A DNA stretch of 64,000 nt, taken from positions 992,001-1,056,000 of the forward strand of contig NZ_CP107799.1 in NCBI RefSeq assembly GCF_041431135.1. The letters are read 5' to 3'. The notes under the pieces are model-generated. The model did no database searches. It saw only the letters and a program-made list of their open reading frames with translations, and was not told where the DNA came from. This document shows, piece by piece, positions 1-10,000 of the stretch. The position numbers were made by a program, and so were the translations under genes. Source of the stretch: Streptomyces sp. NBC_00554 (GTDB taxonomy: Bacteria; Actinomycetota; Actinomycetes; Streptomycetales; Streptomycetaceae). Every line of letters starts with the position of its first letter. Positions within the stretch are counted from its first letter, which is position 1.

Positions 1-692
1 CGCAGGTCGGGGTCGAGGTCGCCGCCGCCGCGGCGCAGGGACACGTCGAGCATGCGGTTGTAGCGGCGGCACTCCTCCGCGGGGGCCAGTTCGCGATGGA
101 CTTCCAGGCAGCCTTCGCGCAGGCGTTCGCGGGCCCGCCGCAGTTCCACGGCGGCGTCGTCCTCGTCCAGGCCCAACAGGGCGGCCGGCACGTGCAGTTG
201 CTCCGCCTCGGCCTCGGTGTGCCAGAGCAGGCAGCGGGCCGGCTCCGAGAGCCGCTGGAACGCCCTGGCCAGCAGGCGTCTGCTCTCCGGCGGAAGGAGC
301 CGCGCCGCGGCCCGCTCCTCACCGTCGGGGCCGGGCCGCAGTTCGGGATGGAGATGTTCGCTCCGCCGGTCCGTGAGCCACTCGGCGGCTATTCGGCGCA
401 CCGCGACCAGAAGCTGTGGGCGCCACGCGGCCGTCGGCCCGGTCTGCCGCAGCGATTCCCCGAACAGTCTGGTGAATGCGGCCGTGGTGAGCATTCCGGC
501 GGGGCGCACACCATCGGTGCACAGTCGCGCGTAAGAGAAGACCGCTTCCCAGTGCCGGTCCAGGAGTTCACCGACGGGATAGTTCGCCGGCGTGCTCCCC
601 GGACTCTTCTTCAGGTCGGCCGCGAGCCGCTCATCCGATACCTCGAACAGACGAGCGGGAGTTGGAGAATTGGACAGAGCCGCGTCATTCAC
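1..692 (-). CDS. Sigma-70-like regulator, C-terminus cut by window edge
   Basis: An open frame of 230 codons runs from a GTG at 692 off the left edge with no stop. The start is chosen because GGGAGGA lies 8 nt upstream. It begins VNDAALSNSPTPARLFEVSD. The first ~90 residues look like a diverged sigma region-2-type helical domain. Residues ~135-165 (LSEPARCLLWHTEAEAEQL) resemble sigma region 4, in which the helix-turn-helix follows. The following stretch (HRELAPAEECRRYNRMLDV) resembles the lead-in to a zinc-finger anti-sigma-like segment found in a family of large Streptomyces proteins that fuse sigma-like, membrane and secreted domains. I infer a transcription-associated role only. The rest of the protein is outside the window, so the fusion cannot be checked. 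Confidence 0.65.
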   Translation of the reverse strand, partial: MNDAALSNSPTPARLFEVSDERLAADLKKSPGSTPANYPVGELLDRHWEAVFSYARLCTDGVRPAGMLTTAAFTRLFGESLRQTGPTAAWRPQLLVAVRRIAAEWLTDRRSEHLHPELRPGPDGEERAAARLLPPESRRLLARAFQRLSEPARCLLWHTEAEAEQLHVPAALLGLDEDDAAVELRRARERLREGCLEVHRELAPAEECRRYNRMLDVSLRRGGGDLDPDL

Positions 693-1218
693 GTCCGCTT
701 TCCTCCCAAAGGTAACGCAGGAATTAGTCCATACCAATGGGTATGTAGCCCGCCCGGCGAAGCGGAGGGACTACCCATGGGGGGTTGCACCACGGACAGC
801 CACCTCAGGCACTGCTGGTGAAGCGAGGGGCGGACGAGTGCACCGTATGCGTACAGAAGGAAGCGAATATTGTCTGCACGCCGACAACGCACACCTTTGC
901 ACAGAGTGACGAGTCGGAACAAGCACTCTCGCGATTTTCCCTTTTCCTTCGAGAGCGCGAATATTGACGGAAGGTCAGTCCGGGTGCCTCTGCAAATGAA
1001 ATTCGGATTCCCGCAGCGGCCCGAGCCGGGTCCGCTCCACCGAACTCACCACTCCACCCACCAGGCGAACACCCATCCGCCCAAAAGGCGACCGACCGTC
1101 AATGACACCCTGGCATGCCCATGCAATGCAGGACATTGGGAGCGCTCCCAATGCCGTTTTCCATTCGCCGCGTCACCGGGCAGCCGGGCCGTCGGACGCG
1201 GGTTGCCGCATCCCGCGG
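693..1218. other. Gene-free region, 526 bp
   Basis: No frame with Streptomyces-like codon bias and a ribosome site was found here. It contains the upstream region of the minus-strand sigma-like gene, a small inverted repeat CATACC-AATG-GGTATG (730-745), an unusually AT-rich patch around 930-1000, and a CebR-type palindrome at 1134-1153 listed separately. Confidence 0.6.
1134..1153. promoter_or_regulatory. CebR-type LacI-family operator palindrome
   Basis: A perfect 20-bp palindrome whose 14-bp core, TGGGAGCGCTCCCA at 1137-1150, is identical to the published consensus for CebR, the cellobiose-responsive LacI-family repressor of Streptomyces. It lies 66 bp past the stop of the aldo/keto reductase and 442 bp before the start of the sigma-like gene at 692. 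No cellulose or beta-glucoside gene is visible nearby. Confidence 0.7.
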
Positions 1219-2187
1219 TCAGTGGCCCTTGATCGCTCGGGGCGCGTACGGCTGCTGCAGTTCCTCGATCTCCTTCTCCGTCAGTTCCACGGAGACCGCG
1301 GCGACCGCGTCCTCGACGTGGTGCGGCCTGGTGGCGCCGATGATCGGGGCGGTCACCGTGTTCTGCTGCAGCAGCCAGGCGAGGGCGATCCGGGCACGCG
1401 GGACCTCACGCGTGGCGGCGATCCGGGCGACGGCGTCGACGATCTCGCGGTCGCCCTCCTGGTAGAGCCTCTTGCCGTACTCGTCGGCCCGGCTGCGCGC
1501 GGTGACCGCGTCCCAGTCGCGGGTGAGCCGGCCTCGGGCCAGCGGGCTCCACGGCAGTACGCCGACGCCCTGGTCCTCGCAGAGCGGCAGCATCTCGCGC
1601 TCCTCCTCCCGGTAGAGGAGGTTGTAGTGGTTCTGCATGGACACGAACCGCGTCCAGCCGTTCAGCCGCGCCGTGTACTGAGCCTTGGAGAACTGCCAGG
1701 CGTACATCGAACTCGCCCCGATGTACCGGGCCTTGCCCGCCTTCACCACGTCGTGCAGGGCTTCCATCGTCTCCTCCACGGGAGTCGCGGGGTCGAACCG
1801 GTGGATCTGGTAGAGGTCCACATAGTCGGTGCCCAGTCGGCGGAGGCTGCTGTCGATCTCCGTCATGATCGCCTTGCGGGACAGACCGCGTGCGTTGGGG
1901 CCCTCGTGCATCGCACCGTTCACCTTGGTGGCGATGACGATCTCCTCACGGCGCGCGAGGTCCGCGAGCACCTTGCCGACGATCTCCTCGCTGGTGCCGT
2001 CGGAGTAGACGTTCGCGGTGTCGAAGAAGTTGATCCCGGCTTCCAGCGCCTGGCGGATCAACGGGCGCGACGCCTCCTCGTCGAGGGTCCACTCATGGAC
2101 GCCACGGTCGGGAATCCCAAAACTCATGCAGCCCAGGCATATCCGGGACACGTCCAGGCCGGTCGAACCGAGCTTCACGTACTGCAT
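1219..2187 (-). CDS. Aldo/keto reductase
   Basis: A 322-residue NADPH-dependent aldo/keto reductase predicted to act in the cytoplasm on aldehydes or sugars. It begins MQYVKLGSTGLDVSRICLGC. This start is preferred over an upstream GTG because AGGAG sits 5 nt before it. The catalytic tetrad of the family is visible: Asp in FDTANVYSDG, the Tyr in the same motif, Lys in ATKVNG and His in YQIHRFD. The C-terminal cofactor loop reads PIIGATRP. Length is normal for a tim-type AKR of the YajO/Gcy group. The gene is alone, with a 208-bp gap before the FAD oxidoreductase upstream. The substrate is unknown. Confidence 0.9.
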   Translation of the reverse strand: MQYVKLGSTGLDVSRICLGCMSFGIPDRGVHEWTLDEEASRPLIRQALEAGINFFDTANVYSDGTSEEIVGKVLADLARREEIVIATKVNGAMHEGPNARGLSRKAIMTEIDSSLRRLGTDYVDLYQIHRFDPATPVEETMEALHDVVKAGKARYIGASSMYAWQFSKAQYTARLNGWTRFVSMQNHYNLLYREEEREMLPLCEDQGVGVLPWSPLARGRLTRDWDAVTARSRADEYGKRLYQEGDREIVDAVARIAATREVPRARIALAWLLQQNTVTAPIIGATRPHHVEDAVAAVSVELTEKEIEELQQPYAPRAIKGH

Positions 2188-2395
2188 GCTCACTCCTGCT
2201 CTCAACGGCGGTGGGGGTGAGGCTCGGCACGGCGGCCGTGGCAGGCCGCGGTCAAGACCTTCGGGGGAGCCATTCCCGATCGCGGACGCCTTAGTCGCAC
2301 GGCCGTCACTGTGACGCGCGTTGTCCCGCGCCGTCGGGCGGTCACCGCCCGGTTGATGGGGGAACCGCCACCCGGCAGGCGCTCACCCACCGCTG

Positions 2396-3520
2396 TCACG
2401 GGAGGAACCGCTCGGGGCGAAAGTCCGCAAGCATCTCGTCCCTCCTCCCGCTGAGGATCTCCGAAGCAAGCATCCGCCCGATTACCGGCCCGAGCGTGAT
2501 GCCGCTGTGGGAAACGGCCTCGTAGTAGCCCGGTACAGACGGCACCGCTCCCACCGAGGGGAATCCGTCGGCCGGGATGGGCCGGAAGGCCACCCGCGTC
2601 TGTGCGATACGGGAGTTGCCGAGCTCTGGAACGACGTGCCGCGCCGATTCGTGGAGGAGCCGTGCGAGTTGCGCCGGCTCTTCGCCGGTGTCGATGAGTG
2701 CGTCGATCTCGCGGCTGTGGAGGACCATGGAGGCGTCTCCGTCAGGACGGATCTCGATGTGGGGCGCGTGCATGACCCGGTGAACCGGGACCTGAGCACA
2801 GCCGATCCGGGTGATGACGCCGGGTTCACGCCGCATCGGCAGCTGCCGTGCGACAAGCCCCGCGACGTGTGAGGCGTTGGGGCCTGCCGCGTTCACGACG
2901 ACGTCGACGTCGAGACGGCTCCCATCGGCCAGAGCAACTGTCCGGATGCTCCCGTCGGCACCGGTGCCGATGTCACGGACCGCGGTGCCGGACCGGAGCT
3001 CAGCGTCGGAGGCAACGGCCTGGCCGACCAAGCGGTCGACGAGATGACGTCCGTGCACCCAGGCTTCGTCGGGATACAACACGACTGGAACCTCGCCGGG
3101 CATCGCAAGAGCTGGTTCGAGGTGACGGCGCACCTCCGCACCCGAGTACGCCTCGACCCGGTAGCCCCAGCCGTCCAGCAGTTCGGCTGTTTCCAGGAGC
3201 TTCGCCTGCGCCGCGGGATCGTCCGTCCAGCGCAGGTGGCCGCTGGGATACCACCATGAGTCCGGCCCGATGGCCCCGGCAAGCTCACGGTGGGCCGCCA
3301 TGCCCGCGACGTTCAGGTCGAAGTAGGACTTGCGCAAGGTCTTGTTGCTGGCGTTGACCCACGAGAAGGACCAGTTGGTGACGCCCTCGCCCGGCCGGCC
3401 TGCGTCGATGAAGACCACCTGGGCGCCGCGCCGGGACAGGTTCCAGCCCACGCTGGCTCCCAGGATGCCCACTCCGATGACAGCAACACGTTCAGGCCGC
3501 TTCACGGACCCGATCCCCAC
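2396..3520 (-). CDS. FAD-dependent amino-acid/amine oxidase (DAO family)
   Basis: A 374-residue flavoprotein with an N-terminal Rossmann motif (VAVIGVGILGASVGWNLSRR, residues ~12-31), an acidic residue closing the second strand (FIDAGRPG), and a C-terminal FAD motif (SHSGITLGPVIGRMLASEI). This is the layout of the DAO family, which includes D-amino acid dehydrogenases, glycine oxidase and sarcosine oxidase. The start is GTG at 3520, with AAGGGG 6 nt upstream. A second GTG 5 codons later is possible. It lies alone and divergent from the megasynthase operon, so the inverted repeats between them could control either unit. The substrate cannot be read from the sequence; oxidation of a D-amino acid or secondary amine is the family norm. 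Confidence 0.88.
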   Translation of the reverse strand: MGIGSVKRPERVAVIGVGILGASVGWNLSRRGAQVVFIDAGRPGEGVTNWSFSWVNASNKTLRKSYFDLNVAGMAAHRELAGAIGPDSWWYPSGHLRWTDDPAAQAKLLETAELLDGWGYRVEAYSGAEVRRHLEPALAMPGEVPVVLYPDEAWVHGRHLVDRLVGQAVASDAELRSGTAVRDIGTGADGSIRTVALADGSRLDVDVVVNAAGPNASHVAGLVARQLPMRREPGVITRIGCAQVPVHRVMHAPHIEIRPDGDASMVLHSREIDALIDTGEEPAQLARLLHESARHVVPELGNSRIAQTRVAFRPIPADGFPSVGAVPSVPGYYEAVSHSGITLGPVIGRMLASEILSGRRDEMLADFRPERFLP

Positions 3521-3625
3521 GAAAGTCCCCTTCCCGGAGCCCCGCCTGCTGCCGCTGCTGCCGCGCCGGCAGGCGGGGCTCCCCCTTTGACGCCGAAGTA
3601 TCGGATTAACGCCTACGTATCGGAT

Positions 3626-3650
3626 CCCACCCTTATTACGTAAGGGTGGG
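3626..3650. repeat. Perfect 10-bp inverted repeat, 5-nt loop
   Basis: CCCACCCTTA, then TTACG, then TAAGGGTGGG. It lies 106 bp upstream of the FAD oxidase start, so it is not placed as a terminator of any visible gene. It may be an operator or a transcription barrier between the divergent units. Confidence 0.6.
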
Positions 3651-3663
3651 TTTCGGCTATACG

Positions 3664-3694
3664 AGGTAAAACATGTTGCATGTTCAATTTACCT
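3664..3694. promoter_or_regulatory. Nested inverted repeat, possible operator
   Basis: Outer arms AGGTAAA (3664-3670) and TTTACCT (3688-3694) enclose inner arms ACATG (3671-3675) and CATGT (3679-3683). Four extra bases (TCAA) on the right make the dyad asymmetric. AT-rich nested dyads like this are typical of TetR-family or similar dimeric regulators. No regulator gene adjoins it in the window. Confidence 0.5.
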
Positions 3695-3730
3695 GACCGA
3701 AAACCATCCTTGTTCAAGCAGTCCCTGGGT

Positions 3731-3775
3731 ACTAGTTTCTGACGATCCGTCAAGTCAGCTTCGCGTCAGACTAGT
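3731..3775. repeat. Interrupted inverted repeat ACTAGT/CTGACG
   Basis: ACTAGT-N2-CTGACG (3731-3744) is mirrored by CGTCAG-ACTAGT (3764-3775), 19 nt apart. A smaller dyad, GACG-ATC-CGTC, lies at 3741-3751. Spacing of about three helical turns would suit two bound dimers or a looped RNA. Function is inferred only. Confidence 0.5.
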
Positions 3776-3840
3776 TGGGACGAAGGTGGACAGGTGTGAA
3801 CGACTCCCCAGCTCCATGTGTGCTCCCGGTGGAAGTCGGG

Positions 3841-3854
3841 TTACCAGCTGGTAA
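3841..3854. promoter_or_regulatory. Perfect 14-bp palindrome
   Basis: TTACCAGCTGGTAA is fully self-complementary. Its TTACC/GGTAA half-sites echo the outer arms of the nested repeat at 3664-3694, which could mean that the same protein reads both. It lies 176 bp upstream of the megasynthase start. Confidence 0.55.
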
Positions 3855-4001
3855 GTCAGGCCCTCAGAGCTGTGTCGTCGACGTTAAATCCCGCACGCCA
3901 ACCCCCCTTTGAGAGTTTGACTTTCACATGTGTGCGCAATGACTATGAGCGTGCCGCGCACCGAAGTCGCTGCGCGTTCCAGCGCTCTCCCCCACCATTC
4001 C

Positions 4002-4015
4002 TCACACTTGTGTGA
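4002..4015. promoter_or_regulatory. Dyad just upstream of the megasynthase ribosome site
   Basis: TCACAC-TT-GTGTGA ends 3 nt before the GGAG of the ribosome site for the GTG start at 4030. A protein bound here, or a hairpin in the RNA, would block initiation. A related CACATGTG palindrome lies at 3925-3932. Confidence 0.45.
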
Positions 4016-4029
4016 TTTGGAGCGTTCGC

Positions 4030-7000
4030 GTGCCTGTGCCGAATTTTGATACTTCCGGGCTGTTTGCCGTAGAAGACATCGTCATCGCCGTGAACCCGTT
4101 CGCCGTCGCGTCGGCACGGCTCACCGCGGCCGCCGTGCAAGCCGGTGGTCTGGGCGTGCTCGACCTGACCGCGGGTGGACGCCGTGCCGCGGCTCAACTC
4201 GCGCTCGCCGAGGAATGGTCGGCCGCCGGATTCGGCGTACGTGTGGCTGACAACGATGCCTTTCCCGCGCAGGATCTCCCCGCCTGCGTGCACACGGTCC
4301 TGCTGACCACCGACGCCTCGTGCACGCCCGCCGACTTCCCCGGCCGCCGCGTACTCGTCGAGGTGACCGGTCGTGAACAGGCTCTGCGGGCCGCGTCCGC
4401 CGGGGCTCACGGACTGATCGCCCGGGGCCACGAGGCCGGCGGTCCCGTGGGCGAACTGAGCACCTTCGTGCTGGTGCAACAGCTGCTCGCCGACGCGGAG
4501 TTGGACCTGCCGGTCTGGGCCTGTGGCGGTGCCGGACCGCACACCGCGGCGGCCGTCGTCGCCGGTGGCGGCGCCGGTGTCGTGCTCGACACCCAACTCG
4601 CGCTGCTCGCCGAAACCGAGGCCGAACTGCCCGCCGGGACCACCGCGTTGCTCGCCGGTCTTGACGGCTCCGAGACCACCGTGGAGAACGGCCGGCGCGT
4701 CGTACGGCGCCGCAGACCCGGCACCGTCCCGGCCGAGGACGGCACCCCGGCCCCCGAGATCGGCCAGGACGGCTTCCTCGCGGCCCGCTTCCAGGAACAG
4801 TGGGGCACCGTCCACGCGGCGGTGCGCGGCGTACGCGACGCGGTACTCGACACCCTGAAGAACGCGGGCCCCGCTCTCGCCCCCGGTGGCGCGGGCAGCC
4901 TCGCCCTCGGAACCCGACTACCGGTCGCCCAGGGGCCGATGACCCGCGTCAGCGACCAGGCCGCGTTCGCCGCCGAGGTGAGCGGCGCGGGCGCTCTGCC
5001 CTTCATCGCCCTCGCGCTCTCCGGCGCCGACCAGACCCGCGCCCTCCTGGAGGAGACCCGGGACTCGCTCGGCGACAAGCCGTGGGGTGTCGGCGTACTC
5101 GGATTCGCCGACGAGGAGATCAAGACCGCCCAACTCGACGTCGTACGGGAGATCCGCCCCTCTCACGCGATCATCGCGGGCGGCCGTCCCGCGCAGGCCG
5201 CCGCGCTGGAGGAAGTGGGCATCTCGACGTTCCTGCACGTGCCCTCGCCCGGGCTGCTGAAGCAGTTCCTGGAGGCGGGTGCGCGCAAGTTCATCTTCGA
5301 GGGCGCCGAGTGCGGCGGCCATGTCGGGCCGCGCAACAGCTTCCCGCTGTGGGAGGCGCAGCTCGGTGTGCTCGACGACTTCCTCGCGGGGTCGAAGAAG
5401 GGCACGGCTGCCGAGCTGCAACTCCTGTTCGCGGGCGGCGTGCACGACGAGCGGTCCGCCGCCATGGTCACCGCCCTCGCCGCGCCGCTCAGTGCGCGGG
5501 GTGCCGCGGTGGGCGTATTGATGGGCACGGCGTACCTGTTCACCGAGGAGGCGGTGACCGCGGGCGCGGTGCTGCCCCTGTTCCAGCGGCAGGTGATCGA
5601 TGCCGAGCGCACCGATCTTCTGGAGACCGCTCCGGGTCACGCCACCCGCTGTGTGCGCAGCCCGTTCACCGACGAGTTCGCCGCCGTCAAGGAGGACCTG
5701 GCCACCCGTGGGATACCCGGCCGCGCGGCCTGGGAGCAGTTGGAACAGCTCAATGTCGGGCGGCTGCGGCTGGCCAGCAAGGGCATCGAGCGGACCGACG
5801 GCGGGCTCAGCGCGGTCGGCGAGCAACGGCAGCTCGCCGAGGGCATGTTCATGGCCGGCGAGGTCGCCGTGCTGCGCTCGGGGGTCACCACCGTCGCCGC
5901 GCTGCACACCGCGGTCACCACCGGCGCGGCACACTTCCTCACGGCACGGCTGCGCGGCCTGGGCATCGAGGAACCGGCCGCTCCGCCCGCCCCCGAGCCG
6001 CTGGACATCGCCATCGTCGGCATGGCCTGCATGTTCCCCGGCGCCCCCGACCTCGCCACCTTCTGGGCGAACGTCCTCGCCGGAGAGGACGCGGTCACCG
6101 AAGTACCCGCGACCCGCTGGGACGCGGATCTCTACCACGACCCGGACGGCGCGGGCGAGAAGACGCCGTCCCGCTGGGGCGGATTCCTCCCCGAGATCCC
6201 CTTCGAGCCGCTGCGGTACGGGATTCCGCCCGCCTCACTGCCCGCCATCGAGCCCGTGCAGCTGCTGGCCCTCGAAACCGCGCGCCGCGCTCTGGAGGAC
6301 TCCGGCTACGGGAGCCGGGCCTTCGACCGGGCCCGCGCGTCGGTCGTGTTCGGCGCGGAGGCAGGGAGCGACCTTTCGAACGCCATGACGCTGCGTTCCG
6401 TACTGCCGTCCTACCTGGGCGGCCTGCCGCCCGCGCTCGACGAGCAGTTGCCACACCTGACCGAGGACTCCTTCCCCGGCATCCTGGCCAACGTCATCTC
6501 CGGCCGGATCGCCAACCGCCTCGACCTCGGCGGCGCCAACTACACCGTCGACGCGGCCTGCGCCTCCTCCCTCACCGCCGTCGACGTGGCGTGCAAGGAA
6601 CTGGTGAGCGGGACCAGCGACCTGGTGCTGTGCGGCGGCGCCGATCTGCACAACGGCATCAACGACTACCTGCTCTTCGCCTCCGCCCACGCCCTGTCGC
6701 CCTCCGGCCGCTCCGCCCCCTTCGACAGCGCGGCCGACGGCATCGCGCTCGGTGAAGGTGTCGGCTGTGTCGTACTCAAGCGGCTCGCCGACGCCGAGCG
6801 GGACGGCGACCGGGTGTACGCGGTCATCAAGGGCGTCGGCAGCGCCAGCGACGGCCGGGCGCTCGGTCTCACCGCGCCCCGGCCGGAGGGTCAGTACAAC
6901 GCGCTCGCCCGGGCCTACCGCAATGCCGGTGTCTCCCCCGCCGAGGTGGGACTCGTCGAGGCGCACGGCACCGGCACCGTAGTCGGCGACCGCACCGAAC

Positions 7001-10000
7001 TCGGCTCCCTCACCCGGGTGTTCGAGGACGCCGGTGCCCTGCCGGGCAGTTGCGCGCTCGGCTCGGTCAAGTCGCAGATCGGGCACACCAAATGCGCCGC
7101 CGGACTCGCCGGGCTCATCAAGACCTCGCTCGCCCTGCACACCGGCGTCAAGCCGCCGACCCTGCACCTCACCGAGCCGAACCCGGCCTGGGACGCGCAG
7201 AGCAGCCCGTTCGCCTTCCACACCGAGGCCCGCCCCTGGGCGGCGGCTCCGGCCGAACGGGTCGCGGGAGTCAGCGCCTTCGGCTTCGGCGGCACCAACT
7301 TCCATGTCGTATTGCGTGCTTACCAGGACGGTCCGCCGCCCGTCACCTCGGCCCAGCAGTGGCCTGCCGAGCTGTTCACCTTCCGGGGCACGGACCGCGC
7401 CACGGCCGTACGGGCCGTCGCCGACCTGCTCGCGCTCGTGGAGGCGGATCCCGGTCCGTACGAGCCATGGCGACTGCGGGACTTCGCACTCGCCGCGTCC
7501 CGGCGTGCCGAGTCCGTCGCCCCTCGTGGCGCGCGGGCCTGGATCGCGCTCGTGGCCGGTTCGACCGAGGAACTGGCGGCACTGCTACGCCGTGCCGCGG
7601 CGGGTGAACACGCTCCGAAGGAAGGCCTGTTCGCAGCCGATGACACGGAGCCGGGCGACCTTGCGCTGCTCTTTCCCGGGCAGGGCAGTCAGCGGCCCGG
7701 GATGTTCGCCGAGTTGTTCGTGGCCTTCCCCGAGCTCCAGCGCCATCTGCGGCTCGACGAGGAGACGGCCCGGGTGCTCTTCCCGCCGACCGCCTTCGAC
7801 GAGAAGAGCCGCAAGGAGCAGCAGGAGCGGATCACCGACACGACCGTCGCGCAGCCCGCTCTCGGCCTCACCGGAATCGCCGCTCACCAGCTCCTCACGC
7901 GGGCCGGTGTGCGCCCCGCGATGGCAGCGGGACACAGCTACGGAGAGCTGGCAGCCCTCGCCGCGGCGGGCGCCCTCGCCCCCGACGTGCTGCTGCGGGC
8001 CAGCCGCGACCGGGCCGCCGCCATCCTGGGCGCCACCGGCGACGGCGACCCCGGCACCATGGCCGCCGTCGCCGGGGGCGAGCCCGAGGTCGCGGCGGCG
8101 CTGGCGGAGGCAGGACTCGCGGGATCGGTGGTGACGGCGAACCGCAACTCGCCTCGCCAGACGGTGATTTCGGGCCCCACGGAGGACGTGCTCACCGCCG
8201 TTGAGCGCTTGCGGGCCCAGGGACTGAGCGCGAAGCGGATCCCGGTGGCCTGCGCGTTCCACAGCCCGCTGGTCGCCGCGGCCGGCGAGACGTTCGCCGA
8301 GGTCCTCTCCGACGTCCCGGTCGGCGTCACCGACTTCCCCGTGTGGTCCAACCGCACCGCCGAGCCCTACCCCGAGACCCCCGAGGCGATCCGGGCCGAA
8401 CTGGCCGCCCAGATCGGCGCACCGGTTCGGTTCGCCGACCAGATCGAGGCCATGTACGAGGCCGGAGCCAGGCTCTTCGTCGAAGCCGGGCCCGGCTCGG
8501 TGCTGACCCGGCTGGTGGGCAGGATCCTCGGCGACCGGCCGCACCGGACGGTCGCGCTGGAGGACGGCCCGCGCACCGGGCTGACCGGTTTCCTCGGCGC
8601 ACTCGCCCAACTGGCCGTCGCCGGTGCGGACATCAGGACCGCATGGCTCTTCCAGGGCCGGGACGCGATCACCGCCGACGCCCGCACTCCGCGCCGCAAA
8701 CGCGCCGCCTGGACCGTCGACGGCCATCTGCTCCGCACGGCGGACGGCGCGCTCCCCGCCGCCGCTCTCCATCCCGCCCAGCGTGTCCCGGAGGCCCTCG
8801 TGACCCACAGCACGTCAGCCGCGCCGGTGGCCGCCACCGGATCCGAGGCCCTGATCAGCGAGTTCCTGCGGACGAGCCGGGAGATGATCGCCGCTCAGCG
8901 GGATGTGATGCTGGGGTATCTGGGAACGGATCCGGGAGTACGGCCCGCAGCTCCGGCCCCGGTCACGTACACGGACATTCCCATCACGGTCACCGCGCTC
9001 CCTGCCATCCCGGCACCACGGCCTGCCTCGGAGCAGCTGCCGGTCGCGGCGGCGGTGCCCGCGGGTGGCTCGGTGCTGTCGGTCGTCCTCGACGTGATCG
9101 GTGAGCGGACGGGCTATCCGGTCGACATGATCGAACCCGACCTCGACCTGGAGGCCGACCTCAGCGTCGACTCCATCAAACGGGCTGAGATCGCCGGGGA
9201 GTTGGCAGGGCGGCTGGGCCTGACCGCGACGGCCGACACCGACATCGAGGAACTCGCCAAGGCACGCACGGCCGCCGCCATCACCGCGCTGGTCGAGCGC
9301 GTCACCGGACCGGGATCGACTCCCGCCCCGGCTCCGGCCGACACCGCCTCCGCTGACGCCGTACCGACCGCCGAGTCCGTCCTGGCGCTGGTTCTCGACG
9401 TGATCGGCGAACGCACCGGCTATCCCGTCGACATGATCGAACCCGACCTCGACCTGGAAGCTGACCTCAGCGTCGACTCCATCAAACGGGCTGAGATCGC
9501 CGGGGAGTTGGCGGGGCGGCTGGGCCTGACCGCGACGGCCGACACCGACGTGGAGGAGCTCGCGAAGGCACGTACCGCCGCCGGTATCGCCGCGCTGGTG
9601 ACGGGCGTACGGGGCGAGGCGGCGGGGACGGCCGGAACTGCCGAGGCCCTGGCCGCCGGCGGCGGGGCGATACCCGCGGCCGGACCGGCCACCGGCGGGA
9701 GGGCGGCGGCCGAGGCAGCTATCGGTGCCGGCGCGGGTGCCGCTGTCGGGGCCGGCGCGGGTGCGGGTACGGGTGCCGCTGCGGCAACCGAGCCCCAAGC
9801 CGCGCAAACCACCCCGGTCGACCCCGCCCCCGTCGTCGTAGCCCCCAAGCGTCTAGTCATGCAGGAGTTCGACCTCACCCCGGCCGCCCCCGCGCCCACC
9901 GACAGCGAACTCACCGGCCGTACCTTCCTGTTGCTCGGCGACGGGCCGGTGGCCGACGCACTGGCCGCCCGCCTCTCCGCGCACGGAGCCGAGACATTGA

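Larger units (their letters stand above)
3521..4029. promoter_or_regulatory. Gene-free divergent leader of the megasynthase operon, rich in inverted repeats
   Basis: This 509-bp stretch between the FAD oxidase and the megasynthase holds no credible gene. It is visibly more AT-rich than its surroundings and carries several separate inverted repeats, described individually: 3626-3650, 3664-3694, 3731-3775, 3841-3854 and 4002-4015. The density of dyads suggests binding sites for one or more repressors or activators that control the lipid operon. Confidence 0.6.
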
